Of a DNA stretch of 64,000 nucleotides, positions 26,475 through 37,834 are shown in pieces. The notes beneath the pieces are model-generated. The model did not search any database and was not told the DNA's origin. It saw only the letters and a list, made by a program, of their open reading frames with translations. This DNA comes from Cacajao melanocephalus (lineage: Eukaryota; Chordata; Mammalia; Primates; Pitheciidae). The stretch is from contig CAUYLG010065599.1 of NCBI GenBank assembly GCA_963573385.1, positions 18,815-82,814 on the forward strand, written 5' to 3'. The position numbers and the translations under genes are program-made. Position 1 is the first letter of the stretch. Every line of letters starts with the position of its first letter.

Positions 26475-26926
26475 CTGCTTACAGGTAAGGTGTATTCTAG
26501 TGATCTTGCTTCACACCAGGGACTCTTCTGAGGTTCTACATACAGATGTGATAACTGGTGATGGACAGCTAAAGGAGAAAGGTGCCCAGGAGTTGACCAC
26601 AGCATATTTGGGCTTGTGATCTGCCGACCAGGCCCATCTTCCAAGTTAGTAACACTGCTGGGAATGCTGTAATTCATCACAGCAGGGCTATAGAATGTCA
26701 TGGCCGGATATTCATGGTGGCTGTCTACATAGGAGGAAGGTATGTATATAGGGCCGTGCTCCAAGGGTAAGATGGATTGACCGAAATTGTAGGAAGAAGG
26801 AGAATTAAGGCTGGAAGGTGAGTTTTTTATATCCATGTCTTGAGATAACAGCTGGGATAACACCTCAAGAGAAGAGGCACAAAGGGCATTATAATGTCAT
26901 CAAAGATTCTTGGGTAAGTTTAATGG
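26475..26926 (-). CDS. ESR2: ESR2 first coding exon: 5' UTR end, start codon, N-terminal domain (residues 1-121)
   Basis: Estrogen receptor beta is a nuclear, ligand-activated transcription factor that binds estrogen response elements as a dimer. This exon begins after the acceptor tttctttacag (26927) and has 90 nt of leader. Translation starts at ATG 26836-26834, in a strong context (G at -3, G at +4). It encodes [10 protein letters not shown] onward, the N-terminal AF-1 domain, and ends inside codon 121 at the donor gtaagt (26474). The coding length, 362 nt, equals the human length as I remember it. The IKNS motif at residues 3-6 (reported sumoylation site at Lys4) and the serine-proline sites at 87 and 105 are kept. 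Compared with remembered human protein there are about a dozen substitutions here, among them C17F, S18G, S29P, G67D, P81S and N120S. The frame is open upstream for nine codons, but no in-frame ATG extends it. Confidence 0.96.
26827..26889 (-). promoter_or_regulatory. Upstream ORF overlapping the ESR2 start codon
   Basis: An ATG at 26889-26887, with A at -3 and C at +4, opens a 20-codon frame. It runs across the ESR2 ATG in another frame and stops at TAA 26829-26827, seven to nine bases after the A of the main start. Overlapping upstream ORFs generally lower initiation at the main start, and ESR2 leaders are reported to be repressed this way. As far as I remember, the human leader has an equivalent frame of the same length. 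Confidence 0.8.
26889..26900 (-). promoter_or_regulatory. Three-codon upstream ORF in the ESR2 leader (M-T-L-stop)
   Basis: ATG ACA TTA TAA at 26900-26889 is a minimal upstream ORF in weak context (T at -3). Its stop overlaps the next upstream ATG as TAATG, a possible termination-reinitiation arrangement. As I recall, the human leader has GAGAACA here and lacks this ATG. Confidence 0.7.
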
Positions 26927-27445
26927 CTGTAAAGAAAAACAGAAGACATTGCCAAGTTAGTTAGAGCTACAGGTGTAACTATGAAAATTTAAACATTTTT
27001 ATTCAAAAAAAACATACACTTGTATGAGATTAAAAATACATCTTGAAAAATATATATAAAAATATGAACCTCCGAAGAGTTGAAATGTGAGCATGAAACT
27101 CTCAGTTCTCCAGAACTGACTTCTGGAGAGTCATTAAGAGGCTAGGTGCTTTTTGTTTGGATATATTTCAGATCAGATTCACATGACAACTGTCAGTGGC
27201 CTTAAATAATCAGGAACTTGGTAGCCAAGGCAAAGAGATTTTCTTCCTAAACAAAGTCATAAAAAGGGAAAGGAGTGATGAACTTAAACCATTTTCATAG
27301 TCTGTGAGACAAGAGAACAGGTAGCAAAAAAAGGGGTCTTCAACCCCAGAGGTCTATAAAAATGAATAAACAAATCCATTCTGGTTGAGTAGTCCTACTC
27401 TAAAACAGAGATATAAACTGGTCAAAGGAAAGACACCCCAAGAGA
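26927..27445. other. ESR2 intron just upstream of the first coding exon
   Basis: It contains the acceptor at 26927. No repeat or other exon is recognised. Confidence 0.5.
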
Positions 27446-27447
27446 TT

Positions 27448-27577
27448 TCTTTTTTTTTTTTTTCTAAGACGGAGTTTCACCATGTTGGTCAGGTTGGTCT
27501 TGAACCAACCTCAGGTGATCTGCCCGTCTTGGCCTCCAAAGTGCTTGGATTACAAGCGTGAGCCACCACGCCCAGCC
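27448..27577 (-). mobile_element. Alu left-monomer element, reverse
   Basis: Only the left monomer is present, with a small deletion near 'cttgaaccaacctcagg'. Confidence 0.85.
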
Positions 27578-27607
27578 GCCTTTTTTTTTTTTTTTTTAAG
27601 ATTTAAT

Positions 27608-27743
27608 TTCTTTTTTTCTTTTTTTTTAAAGATGGGGTTTCACCATGATGGCTAGGCTGGTCTTGAACTCCTGACCTCAGGTGATCCACCCACCTCGGCC
27701 TTCCAAAGTGCTAGGATTACAGGCATGAGCCACTGCGCCCGGC
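27608..27743 (-). mobile_element. Alu left-monomer element, reverse
   Basis: A second, independent monomer copy directly beside the first; it ends cgcccggc. Confidence 0.85.
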
Positions 27744-27744
27744 A

Positions 27745-29036
27745 AGTTTTAATTTCTTTAACATTGTAGGGCAGAGTTTTCCCAACACATCGTTTAAATA
27801 TCCAAACGTGGCCTCAGTAACCACAATGTCTGGTACAACAGGAAAAAATGGTCTCTAAAGAGTTTAATTGTTGGGCCTGGCATGGAATTTCACCTGGGCA
27901 ACCAAAGAACCAGTACCCAGACATCCTGATTCTAAGAATTATTTATTTGCATGTCAATTTTCTTTAATTAGTCACCATAGCCTAAAATAGCTGGTCCCTA
28001 TCCTGGGTGGTGAACAGCCCTTGTGTTCTGTCCAGAGAGTTCTCTCTCACTCCCCTAGCACACACACCTGTGTTTGGCCCTCTCAAGTCACATCTGAATT
28101 CAGCCATAAAGTTTTTTGTACACATGGGATTATACATAGTGTTCTACCGTACCGGCTGGGAACATACTATGGCTTTTGAACTAAAACAAAAATATTTAAA
28201 ATTCCAAATACTGACAGTGATTCTGTGAAGAAGAAAAAGGTTGGCCCTAGAAATGGCAGAAAGACACTCCAAAAAAACTAGACTTATTTTTATCAAAGCA
28301 CCTATAAATCTAGTTAATAAGAAGTCAGCCATCATCAAGCCTGTTCTTATATATATTTCTATCAGTGGCCAGAGCAGAACATTCATTGTAGCCCCACCTC
28401 TGCCTGAAAGCCAGGCAGTCTTAGAAAAATCCACAAATTCCCTGAGCTGTCACATCTTCAGTAGAAATGGGTACCGATTTGGGGCTGTGCCTTTTCACAG
28501 TGCTCTGAGAATGAAATGAGATAATGTCTGTGAAAGGATTCTGTAAGGTATTATTACACATCCAAGAGGATGAAGACAGACTATTGGTATGTCACTGGAT
28601 ACACATATAGTGTTGGTTGGAATTTCCAGACAAGTTACAATGTCTTTATGGCCACCCTGAAGATTTTTGCCTCCTAATTTTACTTTTTCATTTCTGTTCT
28701 ACAGAAATCCATCACCCCTAGTCCAGATAGCTGGGCTGCTGGGAGCATGACAACACTGTGTGTGTGGACAAAATACCACATATTCCTGATGCCATATTCT
28801 CAAGCTTGCAGAGTAGGAAGACTCTGACAGCTCATCCCTGTTACTCTTCCACCTGCCCATCACACTTTCCCAAGCATTCAGTTCAATTGCCTCACATTTG
28901 TGTGCTCTATAGAAGTAAAAAATTCACACTCACAAAGCAGAAACTAGAAGGAATTTCATGGTAAAGATTTAAAAAGATTTCTTAAGCAACAAGAATCCTT
29001 GATGTGTATAAGTAGCTGTTTGGTGACTATTAGCTA
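27745..29036. other. ESR2 first intron, unique
   Basis: Small ORFs on both strands (for example 28241-28519 plus) show no recognisable domain. No repeat is confidently seen. Confidence 0.45.
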
Positions 29037-29037
29037 T

Positions 29038-29318
29038 TTTTTTTTTTTTTGAGACACGGTCTTGTTCTGTAACCCAGGCTGGCGTATAGTGGCAAGATCA
29101 CGGCCCACTGCAGCCTTGACCTCCTGGGCTCAAGGGCTCCTCCAAACTCTGCTCCCCAAGTAGCTGGGACTAAAGGCATGCACCATCGTGCACAACTAAT
29201 TTTTAAATTTTTGTAGAGATCGAGTCTCACTGTGTTACCCAGACTGGTCTTGAACTCCTGGCCTTAAGCAGTCCTCCCATCTTGGCCTCTCAAAGTGCTG
29301 AGCCACCACACCTGGCCA
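29038..29318 (-). mobile_element. AluJ, reverse
   Basis: An old copy. Bases 29175-29264 are the likely source of part of the insertion at 29963-30091. Confidence 0.92.
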
Positions 29319-29343
29319 ATTATTATCTTTAAATGTATCCCTT

Positions 29344-29636
29344 TTTAAATTTTTTTTGAGATAGAGTCTTGCTTTGTTGTCCAGGCTGGAGTGCACTGGC
29401 ATGATCTCAGCTCACTGTAACCTCTGCCCAGGTTCAAGCAATTCTCATGCCTCAGCCTCCTGAGTAGCTGGGATTACTGGCATGAGCCACCATGCCCAGC
29501 TAATTTTTTGTATTCTTAGTAGAGACAGGGTTTCATTATTTGGCCAGGCTGGTCTCAAATTCCTGGCTTCAAGTGATCCACACACTTACGCCTCCCAAAG
29601 TGCTGAGATTACAAGCATGAGCCACCACACACAGCC
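29344..29636 (-). mobile_element. Alu, reverse
   Basis: It ends 'gccaccacacacagcc'. The unique sequence just after it was copied into 30049-30091. Confidence 0.93.
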
Positions 29637-29748
29637 TCTTTAAATATATTCTTTCAAAACAAAATATTGAGACTTTAAATCAATTTAATATTAGAAAGAT
29701 AAAACACTCCAAAATCACCACAGAACTCATCACTAAAAACTGTTTTGT

Positions 29749-30169
29749 GGCCGGATGAGGTGGCTCACGCCTGTAATCCCAGCACTCTGGGAGGCTGAGG
29801 CAGGCAGATCATGAGGTCAAGAGATCAAGACCATCCTGGCCAACAGAGTGAAACCCCGTCTCTACTAAAATACAAAAATTAGCTGGGCATGGTGGTGCGC
29901 GCCTGTGGTCCCAGCTACTTGGGAGGCTGAGGCAGCAGAATTGCTTGAAGCTGGGAGGCGGAGGCATGCACCATCATGCACAGCTAATTTTTTAATTTTT
30001 GTAGAGATCAAGTCTCACTGTGTTACCCAGATTGGTCTTGAACTCCTGGCCTCTTTAAATATATTCTTTCAAAACAAGATATTGAGACTTTTGCAGTAAG
30101 CCGAGATCGCCCTACTGCACTCCAGCCTGGTGCCTGGTGAAAGAGCAAGACTCTGTCTAAAAAAAAAAA
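29749..30169 (+). mobile_element. Alu, forward, with a 128-bp foreign insert
   Basis: The target-site duplication aaaaactgttttg brackets the whole element (29736-29748 and about 30166-30178). The Alu is interrupted between 'ggcggagg' (29965) and 'ttgcagtaagcc' (from about 30092) by a non-Alu-order insert. Confidence 0.92.
29963..30091 (+). repeat. Chimeric templated insertion inside an Alu
   Basis: Bases 29963-30052 copy 29175-29264 (5 differences in 90), and 30049-30091 copy 29634-29676 with one difference. The two source pieces are joined at shared gcct, skipping the 370 bases between them. The copies are in direct orientation. Confidence 0.88.
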
Positions 30170-30179
30170 ACTGTTTTGC

Positions 30180-31146
<967 letters not shown>

Positions 31147-31192
31147 GAGACTGTTTTTCATAGAATGAAAGAAAAAGGAAAGACATCGACTT

Positions 31193-31233
31193 TATACATA
31201 TATATATATACACACATACATATATATATATTA
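31193..31233. repeat. (TA)n/(CATA)n microsatellite
   Basis: Alternating TATA and CACA blocks. Confidence 0.9.
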
Positions 31234-31239
31234 GAAGTA

Positions 31240-31990
31240 ACTACCAATAACAGGCTCCTAACTGTATACTGAATTGAATACTGTATTATACAAGGAAAAC
31301 TATTAGTTTACAAAAGATTTTGCATCTGCACCCTGCAGGAAAATCTAGACTTCAAGGCATGAGCACAGAAATTTAAAAATCCTGACATCTACAAATAAGT
31401 TGGGTACAGACCTAAGCTCCTATGAAGATAAATATTCTACCCTGAGCAATCATAATCACTCTGCATTTTAAATGTCTTCAAGTTGTTGTTTTCAATCCCT
31501 TTCGCTTCTCACTATTTGATAATATGCAATTTCAGGTAGCTTTCTTAATCTCAGGTATAATGAAAGTAGTTTTTTTAAATACAGAAATAAGTTTTAAATT
31601 TCAAAGACTATAACAGAATGGTGCATTCTATTAATATGATATAAATAACAACTTTTAATGGCCTCATGTTTCAATTCAGGATAACCAATGATAATATACC
31701 ATAACCAAAGACTTAAAACACAATAGAATCTAAATCTGCTAAGAACTAAATCTATTAGCCCAATATGAATTTAACACTTAGTTCAAGTCTCTAGTTTCTC
31801 ATTTGCAAATAGCATTGTCTTTGCCTTAATTTATCCCAAGGTACTAGAATTAAAACAAACTGACTCATCCTATAAAAAGGGAAAAACAGGTTTTTCTTTC
31901 AAGAAAAGTGAAGAAAGGAAAATATGCCTAAGTAAAAACATACTAAAGAGCAAAACTTGTGATATAACATTTTGGGGGAGAAAAAAAAAA
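31240..31990. other. ESR2 first intron, no recognisable element
   Basis: AT-rich unique sequence without an exon signature. Confidence 0.5.
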
Positions 31991-31994
31991 AAGG

Positions 31995-32225
31995 GAGCAA
32001 AATTACATAATCAGTAAACAGATCAGTGACTTTCAGGGGCAGGGGGGTAGGTGGAGAGGGTTGACTACAAAGAGGTACATAGGGGACTTTTGAGGTGATG
32101 CAACTGTTTTGTGTCTTGTCTGTGGTGCTGGTTATATAACTGCATCTGTCAGAATTTACAGAGGTACACTTACAGAGGCTAAATTTTACTGTATGTAAGT
32201 TACACTGCAGTAGCCTAATTATTTA
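31995..32225 (+). mobile_element. L1 3' UTR fragment, forward
   Basis: It follows the L1M 3' UTR: 'gggttgactacaaag', 'acttttgaggtgatg', 'ttttactgtatgtaag'. Confidence 0.75.
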
Positions 32226-32229
32226 AAAG

Positions 32230-33777
32230 TACTATTATATATAAAACAAAATGCTGGACACCTGAATTATGAAATCTAATGTTCAAGCATACAATTGTCA
32301 AGGGTTCTAGATATACTGTCAAAAACTTACCAGTAAACATTTTGAGTTCAGCCTTCAGTATTTTATATTTTATCCATATTTATGTTCTATAAAATGATTC
32401 AAAACATCACCTAAAATTATCACAAGATGTATTTTGAATCATTATGTGTTGAATCATTTATAGAAAATGTCATTGTTATTTTTAAGACTGAACATATCAA
32501 TATCTATTAAGTGTTAATTAAATGGTTATAAGTTGAATTTACTACTAAATTTACCTTTTCTGAGTTATAAATACATTTTGAGAAGTGTAAATGGTGATTA
32601 GATTTATTCACATCCCTCAGAACACTATGAAATGTGTCCTAAACATGTTAATTGATTTCAGAGACTTCTATGTCTTGAGCAAGACTTAAGCGTTACAAGC
32701 ATTTGATGGCTTTTAAAATGAGAATGTTCAAGAAATTCATCTAAAAAAAAAAAAGGCTTGAATGTGAAATGCAATCCTAAGGTGTATGCTCTAACGCCTG
32801 TTGATGAACAGATCCTTATAGTTTCCTTCTTCTAGAACTTATGTCAAAATATATTGATTTTCTTCAGAAAAAAATAGGAGTCGAAGATGTGAAGCACGTT
32901 TTCATAGTCATAGTACATTTGCTTTTTGCAACACTCTCAGAAAAACCTTTTCCTTTCACATGTTCACTTTTTAAATAACAAACATCTTTCCCCTCACACA
33001 AAGGAAACTAGACACTGAGTTATGAAACTTATAGCAAAAGTAAAACTTTCTAATGGAATGCCCACGTAAATACTAGAAATATAATAAAATAAGGCAAACT
33101 CTTTCCTCCCAAGTGTTGCCTACCACACCAAAACACAATCCTGCTTTTTAAACAGCAAGTAAAATTAAATCAACCTTATCTTCTTGAATAGAAGTCAATT
33201 CAAAGTTTTATTTTTCACAAAAATGACATTCACTTGACTTAATATTATCCTTCCAATAAGAATAACACGGAGGGGGTTAGCGGGCAGTAGTTGGACTCCT
33301 CTTCAGCAAATAAAAGATACCAGATAGCTTAGCCTAGGAAAGGAGGAACTCAGCTTGCTGACATGGCTGAGGAATGCCAATACATTTTAAAACCCCTATC
33401 ATCTGTTTGAGACATGTACATCTTCCCAGGTCCTCAAACTTCAATCCGAAAGTGTGTTCACCTCCACTGTCATTTCATCCACACTGGGGAAATCCACCAA
33501 GGAAAACCATAGAAAAAAAAATTTTTTTCAGACATTCATATTAGCAAAATCAATCCAGAGCTCACAAGCACAAACTAAATAAGTTAACTTGCCGGTGTCT
33601 TGAATAGAGACATTTGATCAAAGCATGCATTTTCCATCTTTCCGGCAGCTTCCAATACAGTTGGTTTTGGTGACCGTTTTTTGGTCTTTTATTGTTCTCA
33701 ACATGACTGGTTTCTCACCGCAGGATTTCAAACAAAATGAGACAATTAAATCACACCTTGAGCGAAAGGACGCTTAC
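32230..33777. other. ESR2 first intron next to the promoter exon
   Basis: Unique and AT-rich; it carries the first-exon donor at 33777. No repeat is seen. Confidence 0.5.
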
Positions 33778-34150
33778 CTTGCAGATAAACACACCGGCCT
33801 TGCCTTTTCTAAAATGCAGACACGTGCTTTTCCTGCAGTAGGGGGCTCCCGGCACGCGCCCCGCGGCCACCTGTTGAGGAGAGCGAGCGCTCCTCGTGCA
33901 GCCCCGGCTCCGGGCGCCAGCCCTGCCCCGCAGCCCCGGGGCCCGTCGCAGCTTGGTTGGTCCCTTCCCAGCCCAGCGCTTGCCGCCTGCTCTCCGCCCA
34001 GCAAGTTTCAAGAGGCAGTTATTTCTCGCAGCCTCCGCGCTTGGAGCTGCCTCCGGGCGGGGGAGTGGGTGTCCAAAAAGCCAGCTGCTGGAGAAACTGA
34101 AAAGATCACCAGCGACTTAACGATAAGCCCCTTTTTTCTTTTAAAGATCG
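33778..34150 (-). promoter_or_regulatory. ESR2: ESR2 CpG-rich promoter and untranslated first exon (0N-like)
   Basis: On the minus strand this GC- and CpG-rich block ends in a leader whose last bases read TTTATCTGCAAG followed by the donor gtaagcg (exon end 33778). I recognise this as the 3' end of the untranslated exon 0N of primate ESR2, which splices to the CCATTA acceptor at 26926. The 5' end is not visible. A TATA-like ctttaaaag lies at 34146-34138 and would place a start near 34110, but start sites are not determined by the sequence. There is no ATG on the minus strand of this exon, so all upstream ORFs sit in the next exon. An E-box core CACGTG occurs at 33821-33826 and another near 34180. 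In humans the 0N promoter is reported to be methylation sensitive; that is background knowledge, not visible here. Exon identity is fairly sure, extent is not. Confidence 0.75.
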
Positions 34151-34319
34151 AGAGGACAGAAGAAAGGAGTAGTGCCTGAGCCCACGTGACCACCGAGCCG
34201 GGGAGCCCGGCGGTCTCAGGAGCACCCAGCGCCGCGCGCGACCCCGAAGTGGGAGCACCCTTGAGCCGCCTCCTGGTCCATCCACAAGGACAGTGGCGCA
34301 CAGATGTCGCTCCCCGCAG

Positions 34320-34440
34320 CCCCAGTCTCAGATTTAAGAGGTTTGGAGTAGGGCCCAAGAACATGCATTTCCAAACAGGTCCTGGGAGATGCTGACACTG
34401 TTATAGCCAGTCTGGGGACCACACTTGGATGATCACGTCC
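34320..34440 (+). mobile_element. MER5-type DNA transposon fragment upstream of the promoter
   Basis: 'gagtagggcccaagaa', 'tgcatttccaaacagg' and 'tggggaccacactt' are hallmarks of the MER5 hAT element 3' half. Confidence 0.7.
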
Positions 34441-35620
34441 CCAGCCCCTGACTCACATTGGTATCATTCAGTGCAGAAGTCTGACTCTAAGGATCCAGTG
34501 GTGAAACCAGAGACGCTTTGGGTTTGTCAAATCGCCAGCAGCAAACGTAACCTCGGGCCCTGGAGTGGCAAAGTCGTGAACTAAAGGTGGAAGGCGTGGG
34601 TTCCCAGCTCTCAAGAGCTCGCTGGGAAGGCCTTTTGCGTTAGCTCAAAGATCCCAGGTACTTCCTCGAACTCACTTGGTGGAAGTGGCATGGCGAAGAC
34701 CTGTGCCTCCGGCTGCGGCGCCCTTCTCCCCTGGAGGCACCTGCCCACCCCCTCCTCGGGTGAGGGCCCCTCGCGCCCCCTGGTGGCAGCCCCAGTTCCC
34801 CCAGCTTAATGGGGTGTTCCCCTCACACATCCCAGCAGGACTCCCAGGGTGTGAGACTGGGACCACAGTCTCAACTGGCTTTAGGGCAGCTGATGATGAT
34901 GAAAAGGAAAAGGAAAGTATCATGTGACCCACGGGCCATTGTAAGACTCGTGTTACATCTGTGCCTAATTAATCATCAAATCATCTACTCAGGTGGCAAA
35001 AGGGATGTGGTTTTTGAGGGTTGTGATCCAGATCTCTAATAGAGAAAAACCAAGGGGGCATTTGGAGGGAACATTTTACAGTGCCAGCCTCAGTTGTTTG
35101 GTGTTTAGCCAAAATAGAGAGATGCACATGTGCTCTGGGTTGATAAGGATGAGGTCCACAGGTAGTGAAGACAGGCCCCGAAGATGGAGAAGCACCTGCT
35201 TCTTCAGGTAAACAGTGGCTGTGAAAAGTCTCCACTGCCCCACTCCAAGTCCAATTTTCATTAAAGCTGTGAGTCCTGGTTTCTCTCCGGTTGAAAGGCA
35301 GTCTTTCCTTGAGGCAGATAAGTTAGTTTGGACAGGGAGGGTGTGTCACTGGCAAGTAACTGCAGCAGACAACATGCCAATCTCAGCTTCTCTATCCCTG
35401 TCTTGGAGTCTCTCAAGGTACCCAGTCCCCATATACTCACTCCTCCTTGCCACCTTATGAAGAAAATGTTAAATGATGGTTTAAAAAATCAGCTTCGTTT
35501 GGTGGTGTATATTTGTTAACAAGATATCTCTGGAAATGGAAACCGTCATGAAGGAATTTCAACCATGAGCCGACAGGCAGACAAAGATGGGTTAGGGTGA
35601 AGAAAACACATCTATCAACA
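34441..35620. other. ESR2 5' flank, no recognisable gene
   Basis: GC-richer at first (34680-34870), then ordinary. Overlapping ORFs on both strands have no family resemblance. Confidence 0.5.
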
Positions 35621-35624
35621 TCAA

Positions 35625-36000
35625 CATCACACTTGACTGTGTGCTAAGCACCTGCACAGCATCTCATTTAATCCTCACATCAGCTCAGTGAGATAATATT
35701 GACTCCACTTTTCAGATGAGGAAATTGAGGCTCACAGAGCTTCTATCAGCTACCTGAAGCCACATAGTGAGAAAGGAACCCAGTAACAACAGTGGCTTCA
35801 TAGAGAGCTACCACTTATTGGACATTTATGCCCTACTTTCTCTCAGAAATTCTTATTTTATATGCAAGCCTATGAGGCAAATTCTATTATCCCCATTTTA
35901 TACTTGAGAAAATGAATGATCAGGAAGGTTAAACAACCTACCTATGGTCACATGACCTATCAAGGGCTAAGAAGGGCTTGAATCCAGGAGAGAGGCTAAG
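35625..36000 (-). mobile_element. Two adjacent MIR-type fragments, reverse
   Basis: Both 35630-35790 and 35820-35990 show the MIR reverse pattern: 'atttaatcctcac', 'gatgaggaaattgaggc', and later 'ccccattttatacttgag'. Confidence 0.7.
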
Positions 36001-36239
36001 GATCCATTTACCTCATGCCTGCAATCAGAAGTGAAGGTGGCTTGACTCTGCTCTATGCAGAACACTGCAGACAAACTCCTGCCACCAGTGAGGCAAGCTT
36101 CTGCTCTGTGTTCACTGTGATGCTTCCTTTAGAAGGCATTCTACACACAGGAACAGCATGTTCTCTTTCTAGAGCAGCTCAGACACCCACAGAAGCTGTT
36201 TATTATACAAGGAAACCTCGCTGCAGGAAATAATAAGCA

Positions 36240-36625
36240 GAAAATGAATGGGAGTGAGTAAATTTTCTTCTGACTCACCCTATCTATCAAGAAAGACAAT
36301 GGTACCCAGGGATGAAACCTTTGCCTGGTTTAATGCAGAATGGAGAGGATGATTATTCCAATTCTACCTGAATTGTGACCACAGCAAAGAAGGGATTATT
36401 CTCAAGGTAGTTCATATTAATGGGCAGACCAAAAAGCACCCTGAAGCCTGGTATCGAGAACGATGCCTCTACACAGCAGGGTCCCAGCCTCATTTCCACC
36501 TCACCCCTGACCTGCCTAAGGAGGCGCCCACATGTGACATTGAAATGACTGCCTGCTTCCAAAATATCCTACAATGGACACTGAAATCTTCATCATTAAG
36601 TCATATTTTGGGGATAAGGCATTGT
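36240..36625 (+). other. Coding-like open stretch of unknown origin, one stop
   Basis: One plus-strand frame is open except for a TGA at 36350-36352. After that stop it runs 91 codons to the TAA at 36626-36628. The translation has balanced, protein-like composition, for example GQTKKHPEAWYRERC and PDLPKEAPTCDIE. I do not recognise a family. The antisense strand is also partly open, which weakens the case. It may be a gene remnant or chance. Confidence 0.25.
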
Positions 36626-36629
36626 TAAA

Positions 36630-37605
36630 ATTCAGTCATGTGATATATGATGGGTAATATTAATTTACTAGCATTTATGATTAATAAGATGAGCTTGCAA
36701 GATGAGCTAGATGTTACCTGGGAAAGCAAAGGAAGTCAATGTAGGACAGGTATGTTTTGCTGTGAAGAGGAAGGAAAGCCTCTCCATAAAGGTGCACCTT
36801 CCTCATCTTCTCATCCCGTCCCTTCTCTGTCTAACAAAGTCTAATACATCCCAAAGCCAAGAGCCTGAATAAAGTGAAGAGCACATTAGCCCAGTGGAAC
36901 GTGCACATTGCCTCCCCCACAGCCCTCATCTTACCTGTCAACACAACCTGCGCTGTGATTGGACAGTGCATGTCTTATATCTCCAGCATTTTCCATGGTC
37001 CATAATGCCCACCTAGCATAATCCAGGCATTCAACCAATATTTGCTGAAGGCTTTGACTTGGAAAGATTCAGTGGAAAGAGTAGGGGAAAATTTTCTGTA
37101 GGAAAGAAACTACCAAGAGGCAAAATAAAACTCTGTTAAAAGCAGGAACACAAAAGCTAAGATGAAAAGTGGAGGGGAAGAAGGAACCCTACAGATGTCT
37201 AGAAGGGTGTCATGCCTAAGGGTGCCTTTGGATTATTGCTTTATTCTCTGAGCTTGAGGCCAAGTAGGAGGACATGGGTTCTGGAATACTCTTATCTGCT
37301 CCAGAGTATCATAGAAACAGGCTTATTCATATTATGTGGGCATAAATTGGTCTGTTTTAAGAGAATCTGAGAGAGAAAACCCTATACTTATGGACTTAAT
37401 AAAGGAAAGGGGAAAGATTCATTGAACCTGCAATAATATCTTTTTTTGGTGGTGATAAGAAAGATGAGATTACTAATTTGTATGTCAGAGGTCACCTCAA
37501 CTGAACATGAATCAAAGTTCACAAAATGTGATTTGACATTTAAAACTTGAATTTGGATAGAGCTCTTTAGGATCGCATCTTTTGTAGAGATAAAAACAAA
37601 CCTAA
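36630..37605. other. Intergenic, no recognisable element
   Basis: No gene and no confident repeat. Confidence 0.45.
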
Positions 37606-37609
37606 TATT

Positions 37610-37830
37610 TATTGAGCATCTTTCTAGCCTGGACACCACAGTAGGCAGGCTTGCATAGGTTGATTCACTTTTATTTCATTTGATTCTCAAAAATTCCCCA
37701 GGACTGTCTGTTTTACAGATGGGAAAACTGAGGCTTAGAGAGCAAACATTTCTTTTCTAAGGTCACCCACATGCATGTGGCAGAGTGAAAGTTCCAACCC
37801 AACTTTACCTACCTACCTGCACATCCCGTG
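37610..37830 (-). mobile_element. MIR, reverse
   Basis: 'attgagcatctttct', 'tttacagatgggaaaactgagg', then 'aaggtcacccaca' match MIR in order. Confidence 0.7.
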
Positions 37831-37834
37831 TTTT

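Noticed and set aside
26837..26863. Nine-codon N-terminal extension of ERbeta
   Set aside because: The extension begins with GTG, not ATG. The known start with good context is 26836.
33625..34179. 184-codon ORF on the plus strand through the ESR2 promoter
   Set aside because: It is antisense to the promoter exon, crosses the exon donor, and its composition just reflects the CpG-rich DNA. It shows no domain.
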